Part shown: piece after piece, positions 47,975 through 56,515 of the stretch
Layout of the letters: every line of letters begins with the position of its first letter
Position numbering within the stretch: position 1 is the stretch's first letter
Assembly: GCF_001612635.1 (NCBI RefSeq)
Contig: NZ_BDAV01000012.1
Location: forward strand, 62,001-126,000
DNA length: 64,000 nucleotides
DNA from: Nocardia africana NBRC 100379
GTDB lineage: Bacteria; Actinomycetota; Actinomycetes; Mycobacteriales; Mycobacteriaceae
Direction: 5' to 3'
Translations under genes and position numbers: made by a program
The notes under the pieces: generated by a model
The model's input: only the letters and a program-made list of their open reading frames with translations
What the model was told of the DNA's origin: nothing
Databases searched by the model: none

Positions 47975-48526
47975 TTACTCCGGCAGCAGTGGGACGAGCA
48001 CTTCGCCGACGTTGTGCAGGGTGGCGCACGGATCGCCGGGATTGTCGACGATGAGACTGTTGGTGATCACAATCTCGACGATTCCCTGGTGAGCAGCGAA
48101 AACAGCGTCGCAGGTGTCGTTCTTGGACGCACCCTCGACCCGGTATTGCTGTCCCTTGCGTCCAGCGAGTACCACATCTTGAAAGTCGACGTTGCCCTCT
48201 TTGTTCTGTATCTCCTGCAAGGAGCGCTTACCCGAGAGCACGTTGACGGTGTACCGCTTCCCCTTCCAGTTACAGATCTCCCACCCGCTCTGATGCACCC
48301 CCGCGATCCCGCTCTCTTTGGATGCCGGATCCACCCCCGCCTTCTGCAACGCATCATCCGGAATCTGCGTACAAGGATCCCACAACTTCGCCGCCGCGGC
48401 GCTGGTCGTGGAACCGTTACCCCCGTCACCCCCGTTGTTGCACGCGGCCAGAACCGGCACGACTGCCGCCAGCAGGACTATCGCGAGTCGGCGAGCAGCC
48501 ACCGTCCGCCCCCTTCGGTTGATCAT
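47975..48526 (-). CDS. DUF3558 lipoprotein
   Basis: 183 residues. Lipoprotein signal peptide with V-L-A-A-C (Cys29). The mature part has W-D-P-C-T-Q-I-P-D-D-A-L...G-W-E-I-C-N-W and late C-D-A...D-P-C, the cysteine pattern of DUF3558 lipoproteins found in Nocardia and Mycobacterium beside ESX accessory genes. First gene of the four-gene operon. Location: outer face of the cell membrane. Confidence 0.85.
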   Translation of the reverse strand: MINRRGRTVAARRLAIVLLAAVVPVLAACNNGGDGGNGSTTSAAAAKLWDPCTQIPDDALQKAGVDPASKESGIAGVHQSGWEICNWKGKRYTVNVLSGKRSLQEIQNKEGNVDFQDVVLAGRKGQQYRVEGASKNDTCDAVFAAHQGIVEIVITNSLIVDNPGDPCATLHNVGEVLVPLLPE

Positions 48527-48629
48527 GCTTCCACCTGGTCAGCCGACTTTATCAAACCGGTTCAACCGGACGGGGTGGTCGAGACGCCCCCCTAGGGTGC
48601 CTGGCGTCGCGCCGGAAAACCTCTATTGT

Positions 48630-48643
48630 GAACATCAGTGTTC
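48630..48643. promoter_or_regulatory. GAACA-N4-TGTTC palindrome before the SDR gene
   Basis: Five-base arms around TCAG, 21 bases before the start codon of the SDR gene. It may be the site of a TetR-type repressor encoded elsewhere. It lies near where a -10 box would be. Confidence 0.4.
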
Positions 48644-48663
48644 GTAAATAAGGGGAGACCACG

Positions 48664-49521
48664 ATGAAAGATCTGACCGGCCGGAAGTGCCTGATCACCG
48701 GCGCGGCCAGCGGGATCGGCCGGGCGACCGCGGCCGCTGCCGCCGGGGCCGGGATGCGGCTGGTGCTGACCGATATCGACGCCGAGGGCCTGGCCCAGAC
48801 GGCGGAGCGGATCAGCGCCGGCGGCGGCGAGGTGCTGGAGACGCAGGTGCTCGATGTCTCCGATTACGAGGCGGTGACCGCGTGGGCGAAGCGGGTGCAC
48901 GAGGAGTACGGCAGCCTCGACGTGGTCATGAACATCGCCGGCATCGCCACCTGGGGCACCGTCGAGAACCTCGAGCACCGGCACTGGAAGTCGATGGTCG
49001 ATGTGAATCTGATGGGCCCGATCCACATCATCGAGAACTTCGTGCCGCCGATGGTGGCGGCCGGGCGCGGCGGACATCTGGTCAACGTCTCCTCGGCCGC
49101 GGGGCTGCTCGCCCTGCCGTGGCATGCGGCCTACAGTGCCGCGAAGTTCGGGCTGCGGGGAGTGTCGGAGGTGCTGCGATTCGACTTGGAGCGCCACGAC
49201 ATCGGCGTGAGCCTGGTGGTGCCGGGGGCGGTACGCACGCCGCTGGTCGGCACCGTGCAGATCGTCGGTGTGGATCGCGACGATCCGCGGGTGCGGCGGA
49301 TGGTGAAACTGTTCGAGGGGCACGCGGTTTCACCGGAGAAGGTCGCCGACCGGATCATGGCCGGCATCCGGCACAACCGCTTCCTGGTGCACACCTCGCC
49401 CGACATCCGCGTCGGCTACTGGTTCGCCCGCAAGTTCGCGTGGCCGTACGAGCTGGTGGCGCGATTTGCCAACCGCGAGTTCAGCAAACTGCTGCCGGCG
49501 CCGGCGCGCGGCATTCAGTAG
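48664..49521 (+). CDS. SDR family NAD(P)-dependent oxidoreductase
   Basis: 285 residues of the classical short-chain dehydrogenase type. Cofactor motif T-G-A-A-S-G-I-G at about 12-19, an acidic residue after strand 2 (L-T-D-I-D) favouring NAD, N-I-A-G at about 88, the catalytic Ser in V-N-V-S-S-A-A-G and Y-S-A-A-K at about 155. The C-terminal 60 residues are an extension with aromatic residues (G-Y-W-F-A-R-K-F-A-W-P-Y) that may touch the membrane. Similar proteins in mycobacteria act on sterol or lipid alcohols; substrate not assignable here. The ATG follows AAGGGGAGA. Confidence 0.88.
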   Translation: MKDLTGRKCLITGAASGIGRATAAAAAGAGMRLVLTDIDAEGLAQTAERISAGGGEVLETQVLDVSDYEAVTAWAKRVHEEYGSLDVVMNIAGIATWGTVENLEHRHWKSMVDVNLMGPIHIIENFVPPMVAAGRGGHLVNVSSAAGLLALPWHAAYSAAKFGLRGVSEVLRFDLERHDIGVSLVVPGAVRTPLVGTVQIVGVDRDDPRVRRMVKLFEGHAVSPEKVADRIMAGIRHNRFLVHTSPDIRVGYWFARKFAWPYELVARFANREFSKLLPAPARGIQ

Positions 49522-50195
49522 TGCGTCACGCAGACCACGAAACGCCTTTCGTTGTAGACGAATCCGCGATCACCGGCGGAGCAGCTGTTGACGTCGGTGG
49601 TGCCGTTCTTGATCTCCACCACGCGTACCCGGCCCGGCACGGCGGTGGCACAGTCGACGGGAGCGGGGCTGCCGTCGGCGATATTCATGCACGCGCCGGT
49701 GACCCAGTTGAAGTCGAGGCAGAGGGTGTCGGTGGCGCCGCCGGGCAGCGTCTCGGCCACCGAGCGGTCGGCGTCGGCCGGGCAGTGGGCGCCCGCGACC
49801 GCCTTCGCGGTGACCTTGTAGCGCGAATCCGTACTCGCGCAAGCGGTTTTCTGCACCGGAGCGCCCGCGTCGGGCTTGGCGACGACCGCGGCCACACAAT
49901 CGCCGACGGCCACGGTCTCGCCCTCGTGTTTCTGATCGGCACCCTTGTTCAGCACCAAGGGCTCATCCGACACCGAGGAGGTGACGCCGGTGGCGGTCGG
50001 CTGGGCGGGCGTCTCGGCGGCCACGGGCGCGACCGTCGTCGTGGACGACACCGCTGCCGCGGCTCGGGTTTCGTCCGAATCGTGCCGTCCGGCGGTGAAC
50101 GACAGCGCGGCGGCGATCAGACATGCCGCCGACAACGCGGCGGCAATCACGAAGCCCGTCAGGGTGACACCGGCTTGAACACGTCGGCGCGACAC
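49515..50195 (-). CDS. LppU/SCO3897-like membrane-anchored protein
   Basis: 226 residues. A membrane segment at about 12-35 is followed by a Thr/Ala/Pro linker and a globular domain from about 90 with conserved cysteines (V-G-D-C-V, K-T-A-C, G-A-H-C-P, L-C-L-D-F-N-W, G-A-C-M, D-C-A-T, N-S-C-S, V-V-C-V). This pattern resembles the LppU/SCO3897 group of actinobacterial secreted proteins of unknown function. The GTG with GGAGG 8 bases upstream was chosen. The 3' end overlaps the convergent SDR gene by a few bases. Confidence 0.75.
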   Translation of the reverse strand: MSRRRVQAGVTLTGFVIAAALSAACLIAAALSFTAGRHDSDETRAAAAVSSTTTVAPVAAETPAQPTATGVTSSVSDEPLVLNKGADQKHEGETVAVGDCVAAVVAKPDAGAPVQKTACASTDSRYKVTAKAVAGAHCPADADRSVAETLPGGATDTLCLDFNWVTGACMNIADGSPAPVDCATAVPGRVRVVEIKNGTTDVNSCSAGDRGFVYNERRFVVCVTHY

Positions 50196-50496
50196 GTACT
50201 CGTCCTCCAGAGCGGTAACACTTCGAACCACCCCGAACGATGATCGAAGAACACTTGCGAATTTGCAGACCTCGCAAATGCATACACCATCCGAACGTTC
50301 GCGTCGAGGCGGCGGCGGGGCCCGACGCATCGAAAATAAAAAGGTTTCTTTTTCACTAAATTCCTTGATCACAATCGCGCAACAATGCCGCCGTTCGGGT
50401 TCCGGAATTACCAAGTCTGGCAATTAGCGTTCGACGCGTTATTGTCAGCTTCCGTCCGGACCGTTCGGCCGGAAGTCTCGTGAGAAGGAATCCTGA
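50196..50496. other. 301-bp divergent intergenic region
   Basis: No gene seen. It includes an AT-rich run at 50332-50375 (ATAAAAAGGTTTCTTTTTC) likely to hold promoter elements, and it separates the LppU-like gene from the secreted protein at 50497, whose ATG follows AGAAGGA. Confidence 0.4.
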
Positions 50497-51117
50497 ATGA
50501 AGTTCGGCACGTTCGCCGCAACCTCGATCCTGGCGGTGGCCACGGTCGGGATCACCGCGGGAACCGTGAACGCCAGTCCCCCGGCCGCACCACCGGCCGC
50601 CGCCAAAGAGATCACCACCTCCGGAACCGACCGCGGAGTCACGTATCACGCTGTACTCAGCGACTTCTCGCGGGTTCTGACCACCGTCGTCGAGCACGGG
50701 CGGTTCGAGGTCAACAGGGACGCGACGGCTGTCGCCCTGAAGTCCGACAACGGCACCGACCTCGTCACGGTGCCGCTGACGTACCGGATGGCCGGCAGCA
50801 CAGTCCATGTCGCGCAACACATCAGCGACGACGGGCACAAGGTCGTGCTCGAGCCCAAGGCCACCGCCACCGAGATCGGCGAGATGCAGCCGATCAATTC
50901 GATGGCGCGGCTCACCAACGAAATCAATCAGAACGTCGTCGGCCTGGTGGCCGGTGGCGTGATCGGCGGCCTGATCGGCGCCGTCCTCGGAATGGGCTTC
51001 TTCAGCATCATCACCGGGCCGATCGGCATGGTGGTCGGCGCCATCGCGGGCGGATACGCGATGGGCGGTCAGCCGTTCCTGGACGCCGTCAACGCGGTCG
51101 TCAGCGGACAGCCCTGA
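50497..51117 (+). CDS. small secreted protein, DUF8020-like (paralogue 1)
   Basis: 206 residues. A signal peptide ends near T-V-N-A-S (about 25-29), followed by a beta-rich domain to about 130 and a glycine-rich hydrophobic C-terminal third (G-G-V-I-G-G-L-I-G-A-V-L-G) that could span a membrane or pack as a hairpin. The signal and general plan match the two paralogues near the end of the window. Their role is unknown. They may be small exported membrane-active or structural proteins. Confidence 0.75.
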   Translation: MKFGTFAATSILAVATVGITAGTVNASPPAAPPAAAKEITTSGTDRGVTYHAVLSDFSRVLTTVVEHGRFEVNRDATAVALKSDNGTDLVTVPLTYRMAGSTVHVAQHISDDGHKVVLEPKATATEIGEMQPINSMARLTNEINQNVVGLVAGGVIGGLIGAVLGMGFFSIITGPIGMVVGAIAGGYAMGGQPFLDAVNAVVSGQP

Positions 51118-51226
51118 TCCCTCGCCGGTGTCGCGGGGCGGACCGCGCCGCGCCGCGACACCGGTTTTCCGGACATCACGGGCATTCTGCTTGCACCCCC
51201 GGCGAATTCGTGGCTCAATCCGAAGG

Positions 51227-51898
51227 ATGGCCGGGGAACCGTATAGATGGGTCGCCACAGGCGAGACCGATATGGTCGAACTGCGCGATCCGGTTTCCGG
51301 GCGCGCGGTCGAGATCGTGCGGCCCTCGGACGAGGACCTGCCCGCTCCGCTGCTGCGCGAGGTCGAGACGCTGGTCTTCGACTGGGCCAATCTGCTCACC
51401 CAGTACGAGGCGTGGTCGGATCTGCACACGCTCTACCGCCGCGAGCCGGATACCGTTCTCTGGGCCCTGAGTTGGCTGCTGGCGCTCTGGGCGGTCGTCG
51501 GTGAGACCCGGACCGGCAAACCGGCCGATGCGATCATCCGCGACCTCGATTACCGCGGGGGCTGGCGGGATCTGCGCAGCCCGGAGGACGAGCGGATCTG
51601 GACCGGATTGACGCAACGGGTGCGTCTGGGCGGCATCGCCGCGCTCACCGAGGACCCGCGAGCGGTGCGCGCCTATCACGACGCATGCGCCGAACCGGCC
51701 GATATCGGTCCGATCCTGCTGCGGCACACGCTGATTCATCTGGACGCGCTGAGCCAGGACATGGACCGCGCGGGAATGCGAGCGCGCGGCCTCGCCTCCT
51801 CGGTGCTCGATCACACGGCTCCCGATCCCGGACCACGGCGGCGGCTGTGTTTCCGGCCCTCGCGGCCGGGACCGGACGGGTTACGCGACCTCGGCTGA
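51227..51898 (+). CDS. hypothetical protein
   Basis: 223 residues, no signal or membrane segment, helical in the middle (W-S-D-L-H-T-L-Y-R-R and W-A-L-S-W-L-L-A-L-W). I do not recognise the family. The ATG at 51227 has a GAAGG site directly before it, which is too close, so the true start may be the ATG at 51272 (M-V-E-L-R-D-P-V-S-G). The 3' end overlaps the convergent flavin reductase gene by 18 bases. Confidence 0.55.
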   Translation: MAGEPYRWVATGETDMVELRDPVSGRAVEIVRPSDEDLPAPLLREVETLVFDWANLLTQYEAWSDLHTLYRREPDTVLWALSWLLALWAVVGETRTGKPADAIIRDLDYRGGWRDLRSPEDERIWTGLTQRVRLGGIAALTEDPRAVRAYHDACAEPADIGPILLRHTLIHLDALSQDMDRAGMRARGLASSVLDHTAPDPGPRRRLCFRPSRPGPDGLRDLG

Positions 51899-52405
51899 GG
51901 CCGGATCGGCGCCGGGATGCAGCCGGCGGAAACGGCTGCCGTGGAAGACCAGCGGTTCGTGCTGCGAGCGCGTCGCCAGGCGCGTGATCCGCACCAGGAC
52001 GACCTGATGGTCGCCGGCCGACACCTGAGTGTGCACCGTGCCCTCCAGCCAGGCCGCCGCGCCGCCGACGAAGATGGACCCGCCTTCTCCCCGATGCAAC
52101 TCGACATCGCCGAACCGGTCTCCGTTGCGGCTGCTCATCCGCTGCGCCGCCTCGTCCTGGTGGGCGCTGAGCAGGCTCAGACCCAAGCGCTGGGCGCCGA
52201 CCAGCTTGGGCCAGGTGGTCGAACTGTTCTGCACGCAGAACGACACCAGCGGCGGATCCAGGGATACGGGTACGAAGGTGCTCACCACCAGACCGGCCGG
52301 CACGTCGTCGAATTCCGCGCAGACCGCGACCACACCGCTCGGAAAATGCGCGAAGGCGCGACGCAAACCGGCGCTGTCGGAGGGTATTTCGATCAGATCA
52401 GACAT
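51881..52405 (-). CDS. flavin reductase family protein (HpaC/DszD-like)
   Basis: 174 residues of the flavin reductase-like FMN-binding domain. Family marks: F-P-S-G-V-V-A-V-C-A near 20, V-S-T-F-V-P-V-S-L-D-P-P-L-V-S-F near 45, and the H-x-x-x-L-R/D-like end (A-G-D-H-Q-V-V-L-V). It would reduce FMN with NAD(P)H and hand it to the monooxygenases encoded upstream. It is the last gene of the sfnG/dehydrogenase operon, 33 bases after the acyl-CoA dehydrogenase-like gene, and the only flavin reductase I see for four reduced-flavin oxygenases. Confidence 0.9.
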   Translation of the reverse strand: MSDLIEIPSDSAGLRRAFAHFPSGVVAVCAEFDDVPAGLVVSTFVPVSLDPPLVSFCVQNSSTTWPKLVGAQRLGLSLLSAHQDEAAQRMSSRNGDRFGDVELHRGEGGSIFVGGAAAWLEGTVHTQVSAGDHQVVLVRITRLATRSQHEPLVFHGSRFRRLHPGADPASAEVA

Positions 52406-52438
52406 GGTTACCCACTTCTCGACTCGGCGGTCGTCGAA

Positions 52439-53728
52439 TCAGATGACGCCGTGCAACGGGGGCGCGGTGCCGTTGAGCACCGCGCGCCCGATGTGCTGGT
52501 ACTTCCACCGCACCGGATCGTGCAACGTATGCGTGCGGGCATTGCGCCAGAACCGGTCCAGGTCGAGATCGGCTGCCGCACTGCGAGTTCCGCTCACCTC
52601 GAACAGGGCTGCGGACACGTCGTTCGCGGCCCGGTCGGAGGTGATCTTGGCGGTGGCTACCGCGATCGACGCCTCGGCCGCGAGCGCGCCGGCCGTCTCG
52701 GTGTCGAGGTCACCGCTGTTCGTCTGTGCGACAACGTGATCCACCGTCCGCCCGGCCACCTCGAAGGTCGCCTCGGCGGCGGCGACGGTGACCGCCAATT
52801 CGCCGATGCGCTGGATCACCAGTGGATCCTCACTCGCGCTGTCGACCCCGGCCTCGAACCACGGGCGGCTCTTGGTGCGCACGAACTCCGCGGCCGCGTC
52901 CAGCGCCCCGCGGGCGATGCCCACATCGATCGCGACGTGCAGCAATTGCGCGAAGGCCCCGTAACCGGTGGGGGCGCGCACCGCCGCGGCCCGCGGGATC
53001 AGCTGGTCGGCCGTGACCCGCACCGCATCGAACGTCACCGTCCCGCTGCCCGTGGTGCGCTGACCGATTCCGTTCCAGTCGTCGACGATCGTCACGCCCG
53101 CGGTGTCGGCGGGCAGGAAGGCGATGTACTCGCCGGGATCCAGACCGCTGCGCCCGCCGGGATCGTCCAGCCGGGTCAGCACGGCCAGCAGATCCGCGAA
53201 AAGCGAACCCGTACAGTAGAACTTGGTGCCGTCGATCCGGAACCCCCCGTCCGAAGGACTTCGGAACCCCCCGTCCGAAGGACTCCGGAATTCACCATCC
53301 GAAGGACGCAGTGTGGTGCCGATGTCGGCGATCGTCGCGCTGCTGCGTTCGGATTGCGCGTTCGCGATCCGCGCGCCGGCGAGCACGCGTCCGAAATAGC
53401 GTTCCCGCTGCGCCCGAGTTCCGGCCAGCCGCAACAGGTTCAGATAGACGAAATGACTGTGCGGAATCTGCGCGATATTCGGGTCCGCCGCCGCCAGCAG
53501 CCGGAACACCTCCGCCACCTGCGCGGGCGCCAGATCCGCACCACCGAATTCGGCCGGCACGGTGACGGCCAGCAGCCCACTGGCCGAGAGCTGGTCCAAT
53601 TCCCGATACGGCAATTCGCGGTCGCGGTCGCGCCGGGCCGCGTCGACCGCGAACTGCGCCGCCAAGCGTGCCGCGGTCTCGTGCGCCTGGGCGGCGGAGG
53701 TGATCCGCGCAGCGGCGACGGCAGTCAT
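52439..53728 (-). CDS. acyl-CoA dehydrogenase-fold monooxygenase (SfnB/DszC-like)
   Basis: 429 residues with the acyl-CoA dehydrogenase fold. The middle has F-Y-C-T-G-S-L-F-A-D, then D-D-W-N-G-I-G-Q-R-T-T-G-S-G-T, and the last helix contains F-W-R-N-A-R-T-H-T-L-H-D-P. That N-A-R-T-H...H-D-P ending is typical of the DszC/SfnB branch, which oxidises sulfur compounds with reduced flavin rather than dehydrogenating acyl-CoAs. Three 24-bp tandem repeats (53238-53309) add F-R-S-P-S-D-G-G units before the F-Y-C-T-G motif. Start overlaps the sfnG stop by ATGA. Confidence 0.85.
   Translation of the reverse strand: MTAVAAARITSAAQAHETAARLAAQFAVDAARRDRDRELPYRELDQLSASGLLAVTVPAEFGGADLAPAQVAEVFRLLAAADPNIAQIPHSHFVYLNLLRLAGTRAQRERYFGRVLAGARIANAQSERSSATIADIGTTLRPSDGEFRSPSDGGFRSPSDGGFRIDGTKFYCTGSLFADLLAVLTRLDDPGGRSGLDPGEYIAFLPADTAGVTIVDDWNGIGQRTTGSGTVTFDAVRVTADQLIPRAAAVRAPTGYGAFAQLLHVAIDVGIARGALDAAAEFVRTKSRPWFEAGVDSASEDPLVIQRIGELAVTVAAAEATFEVAGRTVDHVVAQTNSGDLDTETAGALAAEASIAVATAKITSDRAANDVSAALFEVSGTRSAAADLDLDRFWRNARTHTLHDPVRWKYQHIGRAVLNGTAPPLHGVI
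53238..53309. repeat. three 24-bp tandem repeats within the DszC/SfnB-like gene
   Basis: Units 53238-53261 and 53262-53285 differ at only one base, and 53286-53309 is a diverged third copy. Each codes for eight residues (F-R-S-P-S-D-G-G). They fall in the loop before the strand with F-Y-C-T-G-S and keep the frame. Slipped-strand expansion is the likely origin. Confidence 0.85.
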
Positions 53729-54843
53729 CGACTCGCCGCCAATTCGGGTTCGCGCTGGGCCTCCAATTCCCGGACCAGCGGCAGCACCTTGGCGCCGAAG
53801 TACTCGATCTCCTCCTGGAAGTGCAGGAAGCCGGCGAGGATGAGGTCGACCCCGAGGTCGCGGTAGGCGACGATTCGCTCGGCGATCTGCTCGGGAGTGC
53901 CGATCAGCTGGGTGCGGAAGCCGTCGTTGTACTGGACCAGGTCCTCGTAGGTGGAATCGGCCCACATACCCTTGCCGTCCCGCGTGGAAGCGCCCGCCTG
54001 CTGCACCGCGTCGCGGAAACCCTCCACGGCGGGCCGGTTGGCCTTCTCGATGATCTCGCGCAGGGTGTCGCGGGCCTCGGCCTCGGTGTCGCGAGCGATG
54101 ATGAATCCGTTCAGGCCGAACTTGACCTCACGGTTGTGCTCGCGCGCGACCGCCCGGACGTCCTCGATCTGTTCGGTGACGCCGTCGAAATCCTTGCCGT
54201 TGGAGAAGTACCAGTCGGCGTAGCGGCCACCGTTGCGCCGCGCGGCGGTCGAGTTCCCGCCCTGGAAGAGTTCGGGATTCGGCCGCTCCGGAGTGTTGAG
54301 CGGCTTGGGCTTGAGGGTGAGGTCGCGAATCCGGTAGAAGTCGCCGGCGTAGTTCACCTCGTCCTCGGTCCACAGCTTGCGGATGACCTCGAGGAATTCG
54401 GCGCTGCGCCGGTACCGCTCATCGTGCTCGAGCCACGGCTCCCCGAGCGCGGTGAACTCCCCGCCGAACCAACCGGATACGACATTGATCGCGAAGCGTC
54501 CGCCGGACAGATGGTCGGCGGTGACCCCGAATTTCGCCAGGACCGCCGGATGCCACAGCCCCGGGTGCACGGCCGCGATCACCTTCAGCCGCTCGGTGGC
54601 GCCCAGTAGCGCCAGACTGAACGACGTCGACTCGTGCTGGTATTCCGCACCGTAGGAGGCGGTGTAGCGCACCTGCGAGAGGGCGTAGTCGAAGCCGTTG
54701 TTCTCGGCCGTGCGCGCCAGCTTCTTGTTGTATTCGAAATCCCAGCCGGTGCGCTGATCGATCGTGCTGGTCACCAGCCCGCCGCTGACATTGGGCACCC
54801 AGTAGGCGAACCGGGTCTGCTCGGCGATCTTCTCCGTGGTCAT
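53725..54843 (-). CDS. sfnG: dimethylsulfone monooxygenase, LLM family
   Basis: 372 residues of the bacterial luciferase-like family. The start R-F-A-Y-W-V-P-N-V-S-G-G-L-V, the G-A-E-Y-Q-H-E stretch, V-V-S-G-W-F-G-G-E-F and the closing L-H-F-Q-E-E-I-E-Y-F-G are close to known SfnG. SfnG uses FMNH2 to turn dimethylsulfone into methanesulfinate, a step in sulfur supply. Start set at the ATG with AGGAG 5 bases upstream (GTG two codons earlier ignored). First of three coupled genes, with the SfnB/DszC-like dehydrogenase and flavin reductase. Confidence 0.9.
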   Translation of the reverse strand: MTTEKIAEQTRFAYWVPNVSGGLVTSTIDQRTGWDFEYNKKLARTAENNGFDYALSQVRYTASYGAEYQHESTSFSLALLGATERLKVIAAVHPGLWHPAVLAKFGVTADHLSGGRFAINVVSGWFGGEFTALGEPWLEHDERYRRSAEFLEVIRKLWTEDEVNYAGDFYRIRDLTLKPKPLNTPERPNPELFQGGNSTAARRNGGRYADWYFSNGKDFDGVTEQIEDVRAVAREHNREVKFGLNGFIIARDTEAEARDTLREIIEKANRPAVEGFRDAVQQAGASTRDGKGMWADSTYEDLVQYNDGFRTQLIGTPEQIAERIVAYRDLGVDLILAGFLHFQEEIEYFGAKVLPLVRELEAQREPELAASR

Positions 54844-55056
54844 CGACACTCCTGTGATTGGGACATCCGCGCCCGGTCGCGCCGACGGCCGGGCTGTTCG
54901 GTGCGCGAATCATGTTGACTGCGACCGTGGTCGGTGCGCCGAATGCGGCAACCGTGCACCCGGCGCACCTCCACTTCAACACCGCCGACCCGCGGGGACG
55001 AGGGTTTGAATCCTCAGGATCGGATCAGCGGCGCTGCTCCGATCGACGGCCCGCCG

Positions 55057-56436
55057 TTAGGCCGACGCGACCGCCGAGCCGTAGCGCGAGCGTTCGAACC
55101 GGCCCGCGGGCTGGAATCGCGCCACCAGCTCGTCGGCGCCCTCACCCGTGATCTGCTCGAGCAGGGCGTCGGCGTCGGCGAGCGAGTTGATCTGCAGCAG
55201 CGGCTGCGGTTTGTGCAGCGTGCTCACCAGCACCGAGGCGACGCGCTGGTCGACGGCCGCGGCGGCGAAGAACCGGTTGCCGATCTCGGCCAGTTCCGGG
55301 TCGCCGAGGAACAGGCGGGTCACCTTGGCGGCGGCATCGGAGCGGGCCAGCAGGAACGCGGTGTACTGTTCCTCGATCCACTCGGCGTCGAAGGGGCCCT
55401 CGTGCGCGGAGGCGGCCGCGACGAGCCGCTGCGCCTGAATGAGGCCGCTCTGCGCGCCCTGCCCGGCGATCGGGTCGTAGGCGACCGCGGTGTCACCGAG
55501 CGCCGCCACGACGTGCCCGCCCGCCGTGCGGCCGACACCGTGACGAACGACCGGCCGAACCGCACCCTTGAGCCAGGAGTGCGGATCTTCGGCAATCACC
55601 TTGGTAGCCAGCACTTCCGGCAGATCCCAGTCGATGTAATCCCGGTAGAGCTCGGTCACGATGCGATGCGCCGACTCGGCGGAATCGGCGGCGGCGAACC
55701 GGCTCTCCCATTCGCTGCCCGGCCGCGCCCAGCCCAGGAACGCCCAGCTCGGCCCGGCGTCCTTGTGCAGATACGGACCCCACCACGCCTCGCCCTGCTC
55801 GGCGAAGATGGAGAATCCGCTGTGCTGTCCGCCGGACGTGCTGCGGTGCGCGAAAACCTCGGGGTCGTAACCCAATCCGGTCACGGTGACGGTGAGCAGG
55901 CTGCGCTGCGGCGCATCGTAGACGGTGCGTTCGGTGTCGATCGGGAACAGTTCCGCCAAACCGGCCTTACCGGTCGCGACCAGCACCAGGTCGTGCGCGG
56001 CGGCGATGGTGTCGAGGCTCTCGGGGGTCACCTTCTCGACCACGAAGCGCCCACCGGCCTCGACGAACGCGGTCAGCCGCTCGTCGACCTTGAGCCGAGT
56101 GTCGACCGCGATGCCGACGAACCCGTCGAAATCGCCGTCGAATCCGATCAATTCGGGCCGTTCCGGCCCCGGTCCCGCGATCCGCACACTGAGTCCGGTG
56201 TGCTGCGGGGCCCGATTCACGTAGGTGTCGAGTCCGAGAGCGGTTTCGGCGGCCTGGGCCTCGCCGAAGATGAGCGCGGTTCCGGTGGCGGGGATGTCGT
56301 CACGCAGACCGCGTTGGTCGCGGTCGCTGTAGACCGTGACGTCGAACCCGGCTTGCTGCAGTCCGAGAGCGGCGGTGACACCGGCGATGCCGGCGCCGAC
56401 GATGGCGGCGGTGCGTTTCGAATTCTGGTTCGTCAT
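55057..56436 (-). CDS. styrene/indole monooxygenase-like FAD oxygenase (StyA family)
   Basis: 459 residues. N-terminal Rossmann FAD motif G-A-G-I-A-G-V-T-A-A at about 15-24, T-A-L-I-F-G-E-A, D-T-R-L-K-V-D-E-R-L, and late A-L-G-D-T-A-V-A-Y-D-P-I-A-G-Q-G-A-Q-S. This order matches StyA, the epoxidase half of two-component styrene/indole monooxygenases, which needs FADH2 from a reductase. The reductase StyB is absent; the gene at 51881 could serve. Whether its substrate is sulfur-containing is unknown; StyA enzymes also oxidise thioethers. The ATG that begins M-T-N-Q-N was chosen. Confidence 0.85.
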   Translation of the reverse strand: MTNQNSKRTAAIVGAGIAGVTAALGLQQAGFDVTVYSDRDQRGLRDDIPATGTALIFGEAQAAETALGLDTYVNRAPQHTGLSVRIAGPGPERPELIGFDGDFDGFVGIAVDTRLKVDERLTAFVEAGGRFVVEKVTPESLDTIAAAHDLVLVATGKAGLAELFPIDTERTVYDAPQRSLLTVTVTGLGYDPEVFAHRSTSGGQHSGFSIFAEQGEAWWGPYLHKDAGPSWAFLGWARPGSEWESRFAAADSAESAHRIVTELYRDYIDWDLPEVLATKVIAEDPHSWLKGAVRPVVRHGVGRTAGGHVVAALGDTAVAYDPIAGQGAQSGLIQAQRLVAAASAHEGPFDAEWIEEQYTAFLLARSDAAAKVTRLFLGDPELAEIGNRFFAAAAVDQRVASVLVSTLHKPQPLLQINSLADADALLEQITGEGADELVARFQPAGRFERSRYGSAVASA

Positions 56437-56515
56437 AACGAAATACTGCGCTTGCCAGCGGCTTTCGTTGACAGTTGCAATCACCGGGAATCGATGTATG
56501 CGCACCGCCGGTCCG

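Noticed and set aside
54844..54990. Cysteine-rich leader peptide for sfnG
   Set aside because: Minus-strand frames with C-A-G-C or E-C-R endings run into or overlap sfnG without a proper stop and site arrangement.
54990..55030. tRNA-like T-arm (GGTTTGAATCC)
   Set aside because: No D-loop, anticodon stem or acceptor stem can be drawn around it; it lies between two genes as a chance match.
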